From NCBI GenBank assembly GCA_033794685.1, contig JARAYZ010000002.1: a stretch of 64,000 nt of DNA; one strand, written 5' to 3'. The notes beneath the pieces were generated by a model. The model had not been told where the DNA came from. It saw nothing but the letters and a program-made list of their open reading frames with translations, and did no database searches. Positions 1 to 8,732 of this stretch are shown in pieces. Made by a program: the position numbers and the translations under genes. The stretch is from Lentzea sp033794685 (GTDB lineage: Bacteria; Actinomycetota; Actinomycetes; Mycobacteriales; Pseudonocardiaceae). Numbering within the stretch: position 1 is the stretch's first letter; each line of letters opens with the position of its first letter.

Positions 1-2
1 CC

Positions 3-353
3 GCGACCATCGTGGCGAGGGAACTGTTCGGCGCCTCGAAGCCCGCGTGGGACATCGGGCTGAACAAGGCGTTCCTCTACCCGCTCGTCAAGGGCGTCGC
101 GAGTGACCCGGCGTTCACGGGTAAGAGCTACGACTTCTTCAACGGGCAGAAGGTGAACGAGATCTTCGTGCCGGTCTCGGAGAAGCTCGGCGAGTTCCAG
201 TACACGCCGTTCCAGGACTTCGTCTTCAGCGAGCTCAACGATCGCAGCGCCGAGGCGATGGCCGGCCGCAGGCCGTGGAGCACGGTGCTCGACGAGACCC
301 AGAAGAACGTCGTCAAGTACGCCGAGCAGCAGGGCTTCACCGTCACCCAGTAG
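3..353 (+). CDS. Sugar ABC transporter substrate-binding protein, C-terminal part (cut by window edge)
   Basis: The reading frame is open from the first bases of the window to a TAG stop, giving the last ~116 residues of a protein whose start lies outside. The visible part (ELFGASKPAWDIGLNKAF, then a helical tail ending in QQGFTVTQ) resembles the C-terminal lobe of extracellular solute-binding proteins of the carbohydrate CUT1 class. It is followed after 30 bp by two CUT1-type permeases and an arabinofuranosidase, so it most likely presents arabinose-containing oligosaccharides to that transporter. The lipoprotein signal and ligand-contact residues would be upstream and cannot be checked. Family assignment rests on context plus the fragment. 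Confidence 0.72.
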   Translation, partial: ATIVARELFGASKPAWDIGLNKAFLYPLVKGVASDPAFTGKSYDFFNGQKVNEIFVPVSEKLGEFQYTPFQDFVFSELNDRSAEAMAGRRPWSTVLDETQKNVVKYAEQQGFTVTQ

Positions 354-383
354 CCCCTCGATCACCATTCCAGGAGGTTCCTC

Positions 384-1349
384 GTGACTCGGGCTCTACC
401 GATCACGGCACCCCAGGCGGACGGACCGGCGACGAAGCGCCGGTCGATCGAGCGCCCGCCGAGGCGTTCGTCGCGGCGCGTGACGGCACACCCGCTCGCC
501 GGAGCACTGTTCGTCCTGCCGTTCTTCCTCGTCGTCGTCGCCTTCCTCGTGGTTCCGCTCAGCTACGCCCTCTACCTGAGCTTCTTCACCAAGAGCCTCG
601 TGCTGGGCGAGCGCTTCAGCGGCCTCGACAGCTACGTGCGTGCCTTCAGCGATCCCCTGCTGCTCGACGGACTCGTGCGAGTGGTCCTGTTCGGCGTCGT
701 GCAGATCCCGATCATGCTGGGCATCGCGCTCGCCGGAGCACTGGCGCTCGACGCGATCACCACCCGGTTCGCGATGCTCTACCGGCTCGTCGCCTTCATG
801 CCCTACGCCGTGCCCGCCGTCATCGGCGCGCTCATGTGGGGATTCCTTTACAGCAAGACGTTCGGACCCTTCTCCGGTCTGTCCACACTGGTCGGCCAGG
901 AGCCCATCGACTTCTTCAGCGGCTCCCTGCTGTTGTTGTCGCTGGGCAACATCGTGACCTGGGCCTGGACCGGCTACAACATGATCATCATGTACTCGGC
1001 GCTACAGGGCGTGCCCCGCGAGATGTACGAAGCAGCGGTGATCGACGGGGCCTCGCCCGTGCAGATCGCCTTGCGCGTCAAGGTTCCCGCCATCAGGCAG
1101 GCCATCTCCCTGGCCGCGATCTTCACCGTCATCGGCACCATGCAGTTCTTCACCGAGCCACAGATCATGGCCCGATTCGCACCGCAGATCTCCGCCGGAT
1201 ACACGCCGAACCTCTACGCCTACAACCAGGCGTTCGCCTACTCGAACTTCAACTACTCCGCCACGATCTCCTTCACCCTCGGCTTCGTCGTGTTCGTCGT
1301 GGCGTACGCGTTCGTGTTCGTCAACCGACGTCGAGGGGCGACCTCATGA
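384..1349 (+). CDS. Sugar ABC transporter permease, MalF/UgpA type
   Basis: 321-residue inner-membrane permease of a CUT1 sugar transporter. A short basic N-terminus (RRSIERPPRRSSRR) precedes a first hydrophobic helix (FVLPFFLVVVAFLVVPL). The cytoplasmic EAA loop, which docks on the ATPase, is visible at about residues 213-232 (YEAAVIDGASPVQIALRVKVP). The GTG start is chosen because AGGAGG lies 6 bp upstream. It overlaps the next permease by 4 bp (ATGA), so the two are translationally coupled and probably form a heterodimer. No ATPase is encoded nearby; actinomycetes commonly use one shared MsiK-type ATPase for such systems, which is the likely explanation here. Confidence 0.9.
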   Translation: MTRALPITAPQADGPATKRRSIERPPRRSSRRVTAHPLAGALFVLPFFLVVVAFLVVPLSYALYLSFFTKSLVLGERFSGLDSYVRAFSDPLLLDGLVRVVLFGVVQIPIMLGIALAGALALDAITTRFAMLYRLVAFMPYAVPAVIGALMWGFLYSKTFGPFSGLSTLVGQEPIDFFSGSLLLLSLGNIVTWAWTGYNMIIMYSALQGVPREMYEAAVIDGASPVQIALRVKVPAIRQAISLAAIFTVIGTMQFFTEPQIMARFAPQISAGYTPNLYAYNQAFAYSNFNYSATISFTLGFVVFVVAYAFVFVNRRRGATS

Positions 1350-2236
1350 CCACGCTCACCGCACGCCGCACCGCGAGGAAGTCCCGCCGGTTCGGGGAAC
1401 CGAGCCCGCACCTGCCGCACGCCGTGATGGCGGCGGGCATGCTGTACTTCCTCGTCCCGCTGGTCTGGGTCGTCATCGCCGCCACCAAGAGCCAGCCCGA
1501 CCTGCTCAGCAGCCCGGCGCTGTGGTTCGGCGACGAGTTCAGCCTGTTCGACAACGTGGCCCAGCTGTTCCGCGAGGACGGCGGCGTCTACGGCCAATGG
1601 CTGTTCAACACCGCGTTGTACTCCGGTGCCAGCGCTGCCGGGGCGACCGCGCTCGCCGCGGCCGCGGGATACGGACTCGCGCGCTTCTCCTTCTGGGGCA
1701 AGCGATTCTTCGAGACCGCGCTGCTGGGCATGATCATGGTGCCCGCCACGGCGCTGGTCCTTCCGACCTACCTCATCCTGTCCAACCTCGGGATCGTCAA
1801 CACCGTCTGGGCCATCATCCTGCCGTCACTGCTGAGCCCGTTCGGCGCCTACCTCATCCGGGTCTACGTGGCCGAGAGCGTGCCCGTCGAGCTGATCGAC
1901 GCCGCGCGCATGGACCGGGCGAGCGAGCTGCGGATCTTCTGGCAGATCGTGGTGCCGATGATGCGCCCGGCGATCGTCACCGTCTTCCTCTTCACGCTCG
2001 TGTCGACCTGGAACAACTACTTCTTGCCGCTGGTGATGCTCAGCGACTCCACGCTCTACCCGCTGACAGTCGGGTTGACCACGTGGTTCAACACCGCGCA
2101 GCAGGAAGCCGGCACCAGGGTGCTGTTCAACCTCGTCGTCACGGGTTCGCTGCTGGCCATCGTCCCGCTGGTCATCGCCTTCGTACTGCTCCAGCGCTTC
2201 TGGCAGAGCGGTGTCGGCACCGGCGCCCTGAAGTAG
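1346..2236 (+). CDS. Sugar ABC transporter permease, MalG/UgpE type
   Basis: 296-residue partner permease. The ATG overlaps the stop of the preceding permease (ATGA). The frame is open further upstream, but that extension only shadows the first permease and is not used. After an arginine-rich N-terminus comes a hydrophobic helix (AVMAAGMLYFLVPLVWVVIAA). The EAA loop is visible around residues 187-207 (ELIDAARMDRASELRIFWQIV). The order binding protein, MalF-like, MalG-like, GH51 is a typical CUT1 oligosaccharide import operon; the arabinofuranosidase 37 bp downstream points to arabino-oligosaccharides, but the substrate is inferred only from context. Confidence 0.9.
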   Translation: MTTLTARRTARKSRRFGEPSPHLPHAVMAAGMLYFLVPLVWVVIAATKSQPDLLSSPALWFGDEFSLFDNVAQLFREDGGVYGQWLFNTALYSGASAAGATALAAAAGYGLARFSFWGKRFFETALLGMIMVPATALVLPTYLILSNLGIVNTVWAIILPSLLSPFGAYLIRVYVAESVPVELIDAARMDRASELRIFWQIVVPMMRPAIVTVFLFTLVSTWNNYFLPLVMLSDSTLYPLTVGLTTWFNTAQQEAGTRVLFNLVVTGSLLAIVPLVIAFVLLQRFWQSGVGTGALK

Positions 2237-2273
2237 TCCCGTCCGTCCGATCCGCGACCACCGCAGGAGAACC

Positions 2274-3779
2274 GTGCTCACCGCCTCCGCCATCCTCAAT
2301 CCCGACTACGTGATCGCGCCGGTTCGACGCAGGCTTTTCGGGTCGTTCGTCGAGCACATGGGCCGTTGCGTCTACACCGGTATCTACGAACCGGGACACC
2401 CGACCGCCGACGAGGACGGCTTCCGTGGAGACGTGCTCGACCTGACCCGCGAGCTCGGAGTCGAACTGGTTCGCTATCCGGGGGGCAACTTCGTGTCCGG
2501 CTACCGGTGGGAGGACGGGATCGGCCCTGTCGCAGATCGCCCGGTCCGCCGCGACCTCGCGTGGCACAGCATCGAGACCAACGAAGTAGGCATCGACGAG
2601 TTCGTCCGGTGGGCCCGCAAGGCCGACGTCGAGGTCATGTACGCGGTGAACCTCGGCACGCGGGGCGTCGCCGAGGCGCTCGACGTCCACGAGTACCTGA
2701 ACCACGAGGGCGGCACGCACCTGTCAGAGCTACGCCGCGCCAACGGGTCGAAGGCGCCCCACGGCGTGCGGATATGGTGCCTGGGCAACGAACTCGACGG
2801 GCCGTGGCAGACCGGACACAAGACCGCGCACGAGTACGGGAGGCTGGCCGCGGAGACGGCGAGAGCGCTGCGGCAGGCCGAACCCGATCTCGAGCTCGTC
2901 GCGTGCGGCAGCTCGAACTCGGGAATGCCGACCTTCGGCGAGTGGGAGGCAACCGTCCTGGAGTTGACCTACGACCAGGTCGACCACATCTCCTGCCACG
3001 CCTACTACGAGGTGCTGGACGGGGACGTCGACAGTTTCCTCGCCTCGGCCGTGGACATGGACTACTTCATCGACAGCGTGGTGGCCACAGCGGACGCCGT
3101 CGGCGCGCGGCTGAAGAGCGGCAAGCGGATCGGCCTGTCGTTCGACGAGTGGAACGTGTGGTACCAGAAGCGCTTCGCGGCCGACCCGCCCGTGGAGTGG
3201 GAGATCGCGCCGCGGGTCATCGAGGACCAGTACGACGTCGTCGACGCCATCGTGGTCGGCAACCTGCTCATCTCCCTGCTACGCCACAGCGACCGGGTGT
3301 CGGCCGCGTGCCAGGCGCAGCTGGTCAACGTCATCGCCCCCATCCGCAGCGAACCCGGCGGGCCCGCGTGGCGACAGACGACCTTTCACCCGTTCTCACT
3401 GACCTCCCGACTGGCTCGCGGCCACGTGCTGCGGGTGGAGATCGCGTCGCCGACCTACAGGACCGCGCGCTTCGGTGACGTCGCTGTGGTGGACGCCGTC
3501 GCCACCCACGACCCCGACACCGGCGACACCGTCGTGTTCGCCGTGAACCGCCACCGGTCCGAGCCCGTGGAACTGCGGATCGCCCTCGCGGCCTTCGGGC
3601 ACGTGGAGGTGGCCGAGGCGTGGACCCTGTCCGACCCCGACACGTCCGCGACCAACACCGAGACCGACCCGGACCGGGTCGTACCGCGCACGCAGACCAC
3701 CGACATCATCGACAACACCTTGAACGTCGTGTTGTCACCGGTGTCCTGGAACGCCGTGAGGCTCATCAGCCGCCCCTAG
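2274..3779 (+). CDS. abfA: Intracellular alpha-L-arabinofuranosidase, GH51
   Basis: 501 residues, the usual GH51 length, with no signal peptide, so it should act in the cytoplasm on imported arabino- or arabinoxylo-oligosaccharides and release L-arabinose. Family signatures are clear: RRLFGSFVEHMGRCVYTGIY near the N-terminus, YPGGNFVSGYRWEDGIGP, acid/base Glu at about 173 in WCLGNELDGPW, and nucleophile Glu at about 292 in SFDEWNVWY. A C-terminal beta domain follows. The GTG start has an AGGAGA ribosome site 5 bp upstream. It is the last gene of the import operon. The gene symbol is the customary one for the family, not evidence of orthology to a particular strain. Confidence 0.95.
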   Translation: MLTASAILNPDYVIAPVRRRLFGSFVEHMGRCVYTGIYEPGHPTADEDGFRGDVLDLTRELGVELVRYPGGNFVSGYRWEDGIGPVADRPVRRDLAWHSIETNEVGIDEFVRWARKADVEVMYAVNLGTRGVAEALDVHEYLNHEGGTHLSELRRANGSKAPHGVRIWCLGNELDGPWQTGHKTAHEYGRLAAETARALRQAEPDLELVACGSSNSGMPTFGEWEATVLELTYDQVDHISCHAYYEVLDGDVDSFLASAVDMDYFIDSVVATADAVGARLKSGKRIGLSFDEWNVWYQKRFAADPPVEWEIAPRVIEDQYDVVDAIVVGNLLISLLRHSDRVSAACQAQLVNVIAPIRSEPGGPAWRQTTFHPFSLTSRLARGHVLRVEIASPTYRTARFGDVAVVDAVATHDPDTGDTVVFAVNRHRSEPVELRIALAAFGHVEVAEAWTLSDPDTSATNTETDPDRVVPRTQTTDIIDNTLNVVLSPVSWNAVRLISRP

Positions 3780-3837
3780 CCTCGACGCGGAGGAAGACCA
3801 CCGTCCGCTCCCCTGTCCCCACGCCCACGAGCGCGCG

Positions 3838-3865
3838 AGCTGGGCGAGCCGCGTCTCGCCCAGCT
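3838..3865. terminator. Hairpin terminator between convergent genes
   Basis: An 11-bp perfect stem (AGCTGGGCGAG / CTCGCCCAGCT) with a 6-nt loop lies between the GH51 stop and the stop of the convergent GH43 gene. It has no U-run, as is common in actinomycetes, and could serve both strands. Confidence 0.7.
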
Positions 3866-3910
3866 GCTCGACGGCGCCCTCTGTGTATCGGCGCCGAGCT
3901 CGCGTCGGCG

Positions 3911-5293
3911 TCAGTAGCCGATCCGGAAGGTGGCGTCCTGGCGATCCACCGCCGGTGACGCGGCCGAGATCGGGTCGATGCGCAGCACGTCGTTGGCGTG
4001 CCGGAGGTGGCGGTCGGGGAAGTTGTGGGAGCGGAACGAGGTCCACGCCGGGTCGGCCAGGCCCGCGACTCGGTGGAAGGTGGCGTCGGCGGCAAAGGTT
4101 GAACTGCCGTCGTTCGCCGACAACGCGAGCACGTAGTTCGCGTGACGCAGGTAGCGGTCGGGTTGATTGACCGAGCGGAACGACACCCCTGCCGAGGAGG
4201 CCAGGCCGGGGACGAGCTGCCACATCGAGTCCTGGTACGGGTCGAACGGGTAGGGGTCGATACGTCCGGCGTTCCCGGCGTGGCGGATCAGGCGGTCGGG
4301 GAAGTTGTAGGACTTGATCCGACTCCAGGTCGGTGCTCCCCACCGGCTGACCAGATTGGTGTACTCAGTGGTGGTGATGCCGCAGATGGTGGGGTGCTTG
4401 GCGTTGAGCGGCTGCGCGTACTGGGCTTTGGTCAGTGGTGACCACGAGTCGGTGTTGACGTTGCCGGAGCGCCAGGCGTAGAGCTCGCCGTTGACCGGGG
4501 AGAACGAGTCGCCCCACAGCCACCACTCGTTGCGGTCGTGGGCCTTGACCACGATCGGGGCCTCGATGCCTCCGCTGACCACGCCCGCGGTGTAGGTGCC
4601 GCGGTCGAAGCTGCGGGGATTCAGCGTGGACGAGCGCGCGCCGTAGAGACGGCCGTCGGTGAAGCTCTTGTAGTACAGGTAGTTGGTGCCGTTGCCGACG
4701 TGCATGGTGGCGTCGAGGACGTTGAAGCCGGGGTCGAAGAAGAGCTGCGGTGACGACACCGTGACGAAGTCGTTGGTGTAGTTGACGTAGAAGGCGTCGC
4801 GACCGCCGCTGTTGGCCGAGTAGAGGATGCCGTACTGACCGCGCGCGGCGTCCCAGAACGCTTCGGGCGCCCAGGTGTGGGTGGGCATCGAGTGCATTTT
4901 CAGGCGACGGTAGCCGGTGAACGAGCGCAGGTCGGCCGAGTCCCAGGCGTGGATGTACTGGTTCTGCCGGGTGAAGTCGGTGCCGGTCAGGTCGGTGGCC
5001 AGGACGACGAACCCACCGGACTGCTTGCGCATGATGAACGGGTCACGCAGGCCACGGGTGCCGGCGGTCGGTGTGGCCACGGGATTGCCCTGGTTGAGCG
5101 GCATCCAGTTCAGACCGTCCGTGCTGACGGCCAGGTGCAGGGCGTAGCGGTCGGCGACCTTGTTGGGCGATTCGGTGAAGTAGCCCATCACGTAGGCTGC
5201 GTCGCCGGGCGCGGCGAGTGCGGTGAACCGGTTCGTGGCCGCCAAGGCCGCCGCGGCCACTCCACCGGCGAGGAAAGCGCGTCGTTTCAGCAC
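3911..5293 (-). CDS. Secreted GH43 arabinan-active enzyme with C-terminal CBM42 (AbfB) domain
   Basis: 460 residues. The GTG start at 5293 is chosen for its AGGAG site 7 bp upstream. The N-terminus LKRRAFLAGGVAAAALAATN is a Tat-type leader. The catalytic domain (~35-320) shows the three GH43 carboxylate motifs: RDPF (base), LDATM (pKa modulator) and GGIEAPIVV (acid). From about 325 on, three beta-trefoil repeats of the AbfB/CBM42 type appear, each with an SFRS/NFPDR.LRHA core (IKSYNFPDRLIRHA, SFRSVNQPDRYLRHA, SFRSHNFPDRHLRHA); such domains bind arabinofuranose side chains. The combination resembles exo-1,5-alpha-L-arabinofuranosidases, though another arabinan- or arabinoxylan-debranching specificity is possible. 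It lies downstream of two more GH43 genes but behind a strong hairpin. Confidence 0.88.
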   Translation of the reverse strand: MLKRRAFLAGGVAAAALAATNRFTALAAPGDAAYVMGYFTESPNKVADRYALHLAVSTDGLNWMPLNQGNPVATPTAGTRGLRDPFIMRKQSGGFVVLATDLTGTDFTRQNQYIHAWDSADLRSFTGYRRLKMHSMPTHTWAPEAFWDAARGQYGILYSANSGGRDAFYVNYTNDFVTVSSPQLFFDPGFNVLDATMHVGNGTNYLYYKSFTDGRLYGARSSTLNPRSFDRGTYTAGVVSGGIEAPIVVKAHDRNEWWLWGDSFSPVNGELYAWRSGNVNTDSWSPLTKAQYAQPLNAKHPTICGITTTEYTNLVSRWGAPTWSRIKSYNFPDRLIRHAGNAGRIDPYPFDPYQDSMWQLVPGLASSAGVSFRSVNQPDRYLRHANYVLALSANDGSSTFAADATFHRVAGLADPAWTSFRSHNFPDRHLRHANDVLRIDPISAASPAVDRQDATFRIGY

Positions 5294-5323
5294 TGATCTT
5301 CTCCTGTTCGGAGCGGTGAGGGT

Positions 5324-5357
5324 GGTGGCCGGTGGCGACAGGTCGCCACCGGCCACC
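5324..5357 (-). terminator. Strong hairpin terminator
   Basis: A 15-bp perfect stem (GGTGGCCGGTGGCGA / TCGCCACCGGCCACC) with a CAGG tetraloop lies directly downstream of the stop of the GH43 gene at 5372. It separates that transcript from the GH43-CBM42 gene. Confidence 0.8.
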
Positions 5358-5371
5358 GAAGGATTGGCCTG

Positions 5372-6862
5372 TCAGGCGGCGGGTTCGCCGGAGGGGGCGG
5401 CCAGCTGCGTGCCAAGGCGCACCGGGGTGCCGAAGTTCGGTGTCCCGTCGGCGTTCCAGGTGAACTTCTGGGCTCGGGTGGAGCGGTTCATGTCGCAACC
5501 GCCGGAGGCCGAGTCGTTGGCGTGGTAGACGATCCAGTCCTCGGTGCCGTCCGGTGACTTGAAGAAGCCGTTGTGGCCTGGGGCGAACACGCCGTTGCCG
5601 TCGTTGCGCTGGAACACCGGGTTGGGCGACTTGGTCCAGTGCGACTTGTTGAGCGGGTCGGTGCCGGTGAGGGTGAGCAGGCCGAGCTTGTAGTCAGGGC
5701 CCCAGCAGGCGCTGGCGGAGTACACGATCATGGTGCGGCCGTTGCGGTACAACGGTTCCGCGCCTTCGTTGACCGCGCCGGTCTGCCGCTCCCACGCGAG
5801 CGTGGGCTGGGAGATCGTGCGACGTGCGCCGCTGATCGTGTACGGATTGGACAGCGGGGTGATCGTCAGGCTCTGGGTTCCGTCGATCGCGCTGCCCATC
5901 AGGTACAGCTTGCCGTTGTGCTGCAGGATGCTCGCGTCGAGCTCCCAGGTGCTGCCCAGGTCTGCCTTGAACGAGTAGGGGCCCATCGGGTCGGTGCCCG
6001 CGGACTCCAGCACGTGCAGGCGCTGGGTGGGGTTGTAGTCCGGCACGTTCTGCCCTGCCACGTAGTACAGGTACCAACGGCCGTTCAGCAGGTGGAACTC
6101 CGGCGCCCACATGTTGCAGCAACCGTTGGGGCGGCCAGCGAGGTTGAACACCACGGTGTCCGGGGCACTCGACAGGCCGGCCAGTGTGCGGGACCGGCGC
6201 ATGGTGATCGTTGAGTTCCACGTCGTCGTGGCCAGGTAGTAGTACCCGTTGTGGAACTGCAGCCACGGGTCGGGGCCGTTGCGTTTGATCGGGTTGGTGA
6301 ACGTGCCCGCGCTCGACCCCAGTTTGACCATCTGCCACTGCTGGTTGGCCGCGCCCGTGTCGGGCCATTGGATGAGCTGTGCGCCGTCGGAGTTGGAGAA
6401 GTCGAGTACGTCGACGGCCTTGCCGCTGGCACGGTTGAGCAGGCGTACGTGGCCGCCTTCGGAGTCGGCGAGGCGGAACTGCTGGCCGGTGCGGCCGGCG
6501 TCGGTGTTCTGCACCAGTCCGGTGCGGTCGGTGGTGGAGGAGAAGTCGAGGACTTTCCCGCTGTGGCGGGATTTCAGCCGGTAGTAGCCGCCGCCGGAGT
6601 CGACGAACTGCCACTGCTGCCACGCGCCGTCGTTGCGGGTGAACTGGGAGATCCGGGCGCCGTCGCCGGTGGCCCGTTCGTAGACGTCGAGTGCTTTGCC
6701 GCTGTTGCGGTTGACCAGGACGTAGGTCGCGGTGGTGTCCACAGTGGCCGCGGACACGGCGGGCGGCAGGACGGCGGTGGCGCCGCCGAGCAACGCGGTG
6801 GTGCTGACCAGGACGAGAGAGGTCCGCCATCGTCGACGCGGACCGCTGGTGGTGGTTGTCAA
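5372..6862 (-). CDS. Secreted GH43 enzyme with N-terminal ricin-type lectin domain
   Basis: 496 residues from a TTG start with AGGGAG upstream; no better start exists, because further upstream the frame runs through the neighbouring gene. A Sec leader (TSLVLVSTTALLGGATAVLPPAVSA) is followed by a ricin-B-like trefoil (~45-170) with three WQ / QQF / NQQWQ repeats. The GH43 domain (~175-490) has NGPDPWLQFHNGYYYLATT (base Asp), ELDASILQHNG and NEGAEPLYRNG (acid Glu). A likely role is an extracellular arabinofuranosidase acting on arabinan or arabinoxylan; exact specificity cannot be read. It is 41 bp downstream of another GH43 gene on the same strand, probably co-transcribed, and is closed by a 15-bp hairpin. 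Confidence 0.88.
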   Translation of the reverse strand: MTTTTSGPRRRWRTSLVLVSTTALLGGATAVLPPAVSAATVDTTATYVLVNRNSGKALDVYERATGDGARISQFTRNDGAWQQWQFVDSGGGYYRLKSRHSGKVLDFSSTTDRTGLVQNTDAGRTGQQFRLADSEGGHVRLLNRASGKAVDVLDFSNSDGAQLIQWPDTGAANQQWQMVKLGSSAGTFTNPIKRNGPDPWLQFHNGYYYLATTTWNSTITMRRSRTLAGLSSAPDTVVFNLAGRPNGCCNMWAPEFHLLNGRWYLYYVAGQNVPDYNPTQRLHVLESAGTDPMGPYSFKADLGSTWELDASILQHNGKLYLMGSAIDGTQSLTITPLSNPYTISGARRTISQPTLAWERQTGAVNEGAEPLYRNGRTMIVYSASACWGPDYKLGLLTLTGTDPLNKSHWTKSPNPVFQRNDGNGVFAPGHNGFFKSPDGTEDWIVYHANDSASGGCDMNRSTRAQKFTWNADGTPNFGTPVRLGTQLAAPSGEPAA

Positions 6863-6903
6863 GGTGTTCTCCCTGCGACGCTGCACGGGTGGGGTTCGTG
6901 TGG

Positions 6904-7863
6904 TCAGAAGAGGTAGGGCCAGCCCGCCGAGTCGAGCCTGAGCAGGTTGAGGCCGAGCAGCGACGCGCCGTTGTCGGCGTAGTAGTGGTAGATCAGGACG
7001 TCGCAGTCGTTGTCGGCCAGCACGTCCTGGTGCCCAGGACCGTGGATCGAGCCCTGACTGGCCAGAATCTCGGTACCGCCGCCCGAGGTCAGCGCTACAC
7101 CTCTGCGGTCCACGTAGGGCCCGGTGACGCTGGTGGAACGGCCGACCATCACGCGGTAGGTGCTCGCGGCACCCTGACAGCACCGGTCGAACGAGACGAA
7201 CAGGTAGTAGTAGCCGCCGCGCTTGACGATGTTCGGCGCCTCGATCGCCCCGCCGTTGCGGCCGGCGATGGAGCGCACGGCGCTGTCGGAGCGCAAGCCG
7301 GTGGACGAGTTGAGCGCGATCATCTTGATACCGGACCAGAACGAGCCGAAGCTGAGCCACCAGCGGCCCTGGTCGTCCACGGCCAGGTCGGGATCGATGG
7401 CGTTGAAGTTGTCCGAGGTGCGCGACTCGATCACCAGGCCGCGGTGGGTCCACGTCCCGGAGGCGCCGCTGGGACTGGTGGCCAGGAAGATCGCTGATCG
7501 GTTCACGCCGAAGGTGGAGGCCGAGTAGTACATGTAGTACTGGCCGTTGGCGTAGGACAGGTCCGGCGCCCACAGGTGACGGGAGTTGTTGGTGTAGGTG
7601 TTCGCCCACGGCGTGCCGTTGGGGAAGGCCGCACCGGCGTTGCGGAACGCGACACGGTCGGCCGAGGTCTTCAGCGAGATGCCGTTGCCGGTGTGGGCGA
7701 CCAGGTAGCTGCCGTCGGTGCGCTTGACGGTGCTCGGGTCGTGCACGCCGATGTCGCCGGTCACCCGGCCGGGAGCGGGATAGGCCGATGCGGACGGTGC
7801 CGTCACGACTGCGATGGACAGGACAAGCAGTGCTGTCAGGACGCGTTTCATCGATGGGACCAC
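6904..7863 (-). CDS. Secreted endo-alpha-1,5-L-arabinanase, GH43
   Basis: 319 residues if the GTG at 7863 is used (GAGGA 4 bp upstream); an ATG four codons later (7851) gives MKRVLTALL and is the alternative. The Sec leader is LTALLVLSIAVVTAPSASA. The compact single-domain GH43 body shows GVHDPSTV (base Asp), HLWAPDLSY, NAIDPDLAV (pKa modulator), GAIEAPNIV (acid Glu) and SIHGPGHQDV near the C-terminus, the pattern of endo-arabinanases. It would cut the arabinan backbone outside the cell, supplying oligosaccharides to the exo-acting GH43 enzymes, the ABC permeases and GH51. It is first in a minus-strand unit; LacI-type operator-like sequences lie 300-410 bp upstream. Confidence 0.87.
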   Translation of the reverse strand: MVPSMKRVLTALLVLSIAVVTAPSASAYPAPGRVTGDIGVHDPSTVKRTDGSYLVAHTGNGISLKTSADRVAFRNAGAAFPNGTPWANTYTNNSRHLWAPDLSYANGQYYMYYSASTFGVNRSAIFLATSPSGASGTWTHRGLVIESRTSDNFNAIDPDLAVDDQGRWWLSFGSFWSGIKMIALNSSTGLRSDSAVRSIAGRNGGAIEAPNIVKRGGYYYLFVSFDRCCQGAASTYRVMVGRSTSVTGPYVDRRGVALTSGGGTEILASQGSIHGPGHQDVLADNDCDVLIYHYYADNGASLLGLNLLRLDSAGWPYLF

Positions 7864-8161
7864 GATGTCCTCGATTTCTGGCGAGTGGTTGTGGCGGCGC
7901 GGACTTGGCGCGGCAGACACGGTGGCCGCATCGGCCAGCGAAAACCGGGGTGCAGGAAGGCGTTGGCGAACACGCGGATGTACGGGATCGATGTACCGAT
8001 CTACACGGCGCCTGGACACCAGGCGGTCGCGTGCACGGACCCCATGATCCGCCCACTTGCGAGCAGGGACGACCTTGGCGCGTCAGCGGTGACGTTCCGG
8101 ACCGGCACCACCGGCGTTGTCAGCACGATAGCGACACCTGACCTCACCTGACAAGAGATCC

Positions 8162-8175
8162 TGTTATCGCTAACA
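8162..8175. promoter_or_regulatory. LacI-family-type operator, site 1
   Basis: TGTTATCGCTAACA is a 14-bp inverted repeat with one mismatched pair. It matches the site at 29821 in 12 of 14 positions and resembles the TGTTAGCGCTAACA class of LacI-family operators. It is about 300 bp upstream of the arabinanase start. Confidence 0.5.
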
Positions 8176-8259
8176 CCAACAGCCCATCGACGGAAATCAC
8201 TAGGCAGCAACGACTAGCGAAATCGACAACCGTCGAATCGACACTCTGGAATCCGCACA

Positions 8260-8273
8260 TGTTAACGCTCACA
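8260..8273. promoter_or_regulatory. LacI-family-type operator, degenerate site 2
   Basis: TGTTAACGCTCACA matches TGTTAGCGCTAACA at 12 of 14 positions. It lies 85 bp from site 1 centre to centre, so the pair could form a loop or be chance. Confidence 0.3.
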
Positions 8274-8291
8274 CGCTGTCGTCGGGTTCAG

Positions 8292-8357
8292 TCGAACGTC
8301 ACGGACAGGACGGTCCTGATCGTCGGCGCCTCATCAGGGATCGGCGCGGAGGTCGCG
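8292..8357 (+). pseudogene. Remnant of a short-chain dehydrogenase N-terminus
   Basis: Frame +3 reads SNVTDRTVLIVGASSGIGAEVA, which contains the cofactor-binding GASSGIG motif and preceding beta strand of SDR enzymes. Everything after it loses similarity, and no start with a ribosome site precedes it. It is a fragment only. Confidence 0.45.
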
Positions 8358-8732
8358 CCGACTGGGCTCCGGTGGCAACCGTTTGGTCCACACGGCACGA
8401 TGTGCCCCGAGTTGGCTGCGCCGGCAAAGGAAGTACGAATCGCCGGCAGTGCCGATGGACGAGGTCAGCGTGGCGACGGCCTGCCCAAACCGTTCCAGGT
8501 CAGCACGGAGCATGCGGCACGTGGCGTCATTCTTGCTCTGGACAGTGCACCGGCGCGGGTTTACGTCCCCTGGCCGACAGCCACGCCGGTTCGCATACCG
8601 GACGCCCCGCTCGCTTCGGTCTCCGCAGTACTCCTCCGCAACGGGTGACGACAATCGCCGACCCCGAGATCTGCGGTCGGCGAGTCCAGTAAATAAAGTA
8701 GCCTGGCAAAGAGTGAGATCGAGGAGGATTTC

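Larger units (their letters stand above)
7864..8732. other. 869-bp intergenic region with operator-like sites and a gene remnant
   Basis: No confident gene is seen between the divergent arabinanase and ROK genes. It holds two LacI-operator-like sequences (8162-8175, 8260-8273), a short fragment of a dehydrogenase N-terminus (8292-8357) and an AT-richer stretch just before the ROK gene (8688-8702). The remainder reads as decayed sequence with no family signature on either strand. Confidence 0.6.

Noticed and set aside
275..1345. N-terminal extension of the second sugar permease
   Set aside because: The extension reads through the first permease in another frame and is arginine-rich nonsense; ATG 1346 with the ATGA overlap is the real start.
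8334..8560. Minus-strand stretch reading RADLERFGQAVATLTSSIGTAGDSYFLC
   Set aside because: It looks vaguely protein-like, but no family could be recognised, it has no start, and it continues antisense to the ROK gene.
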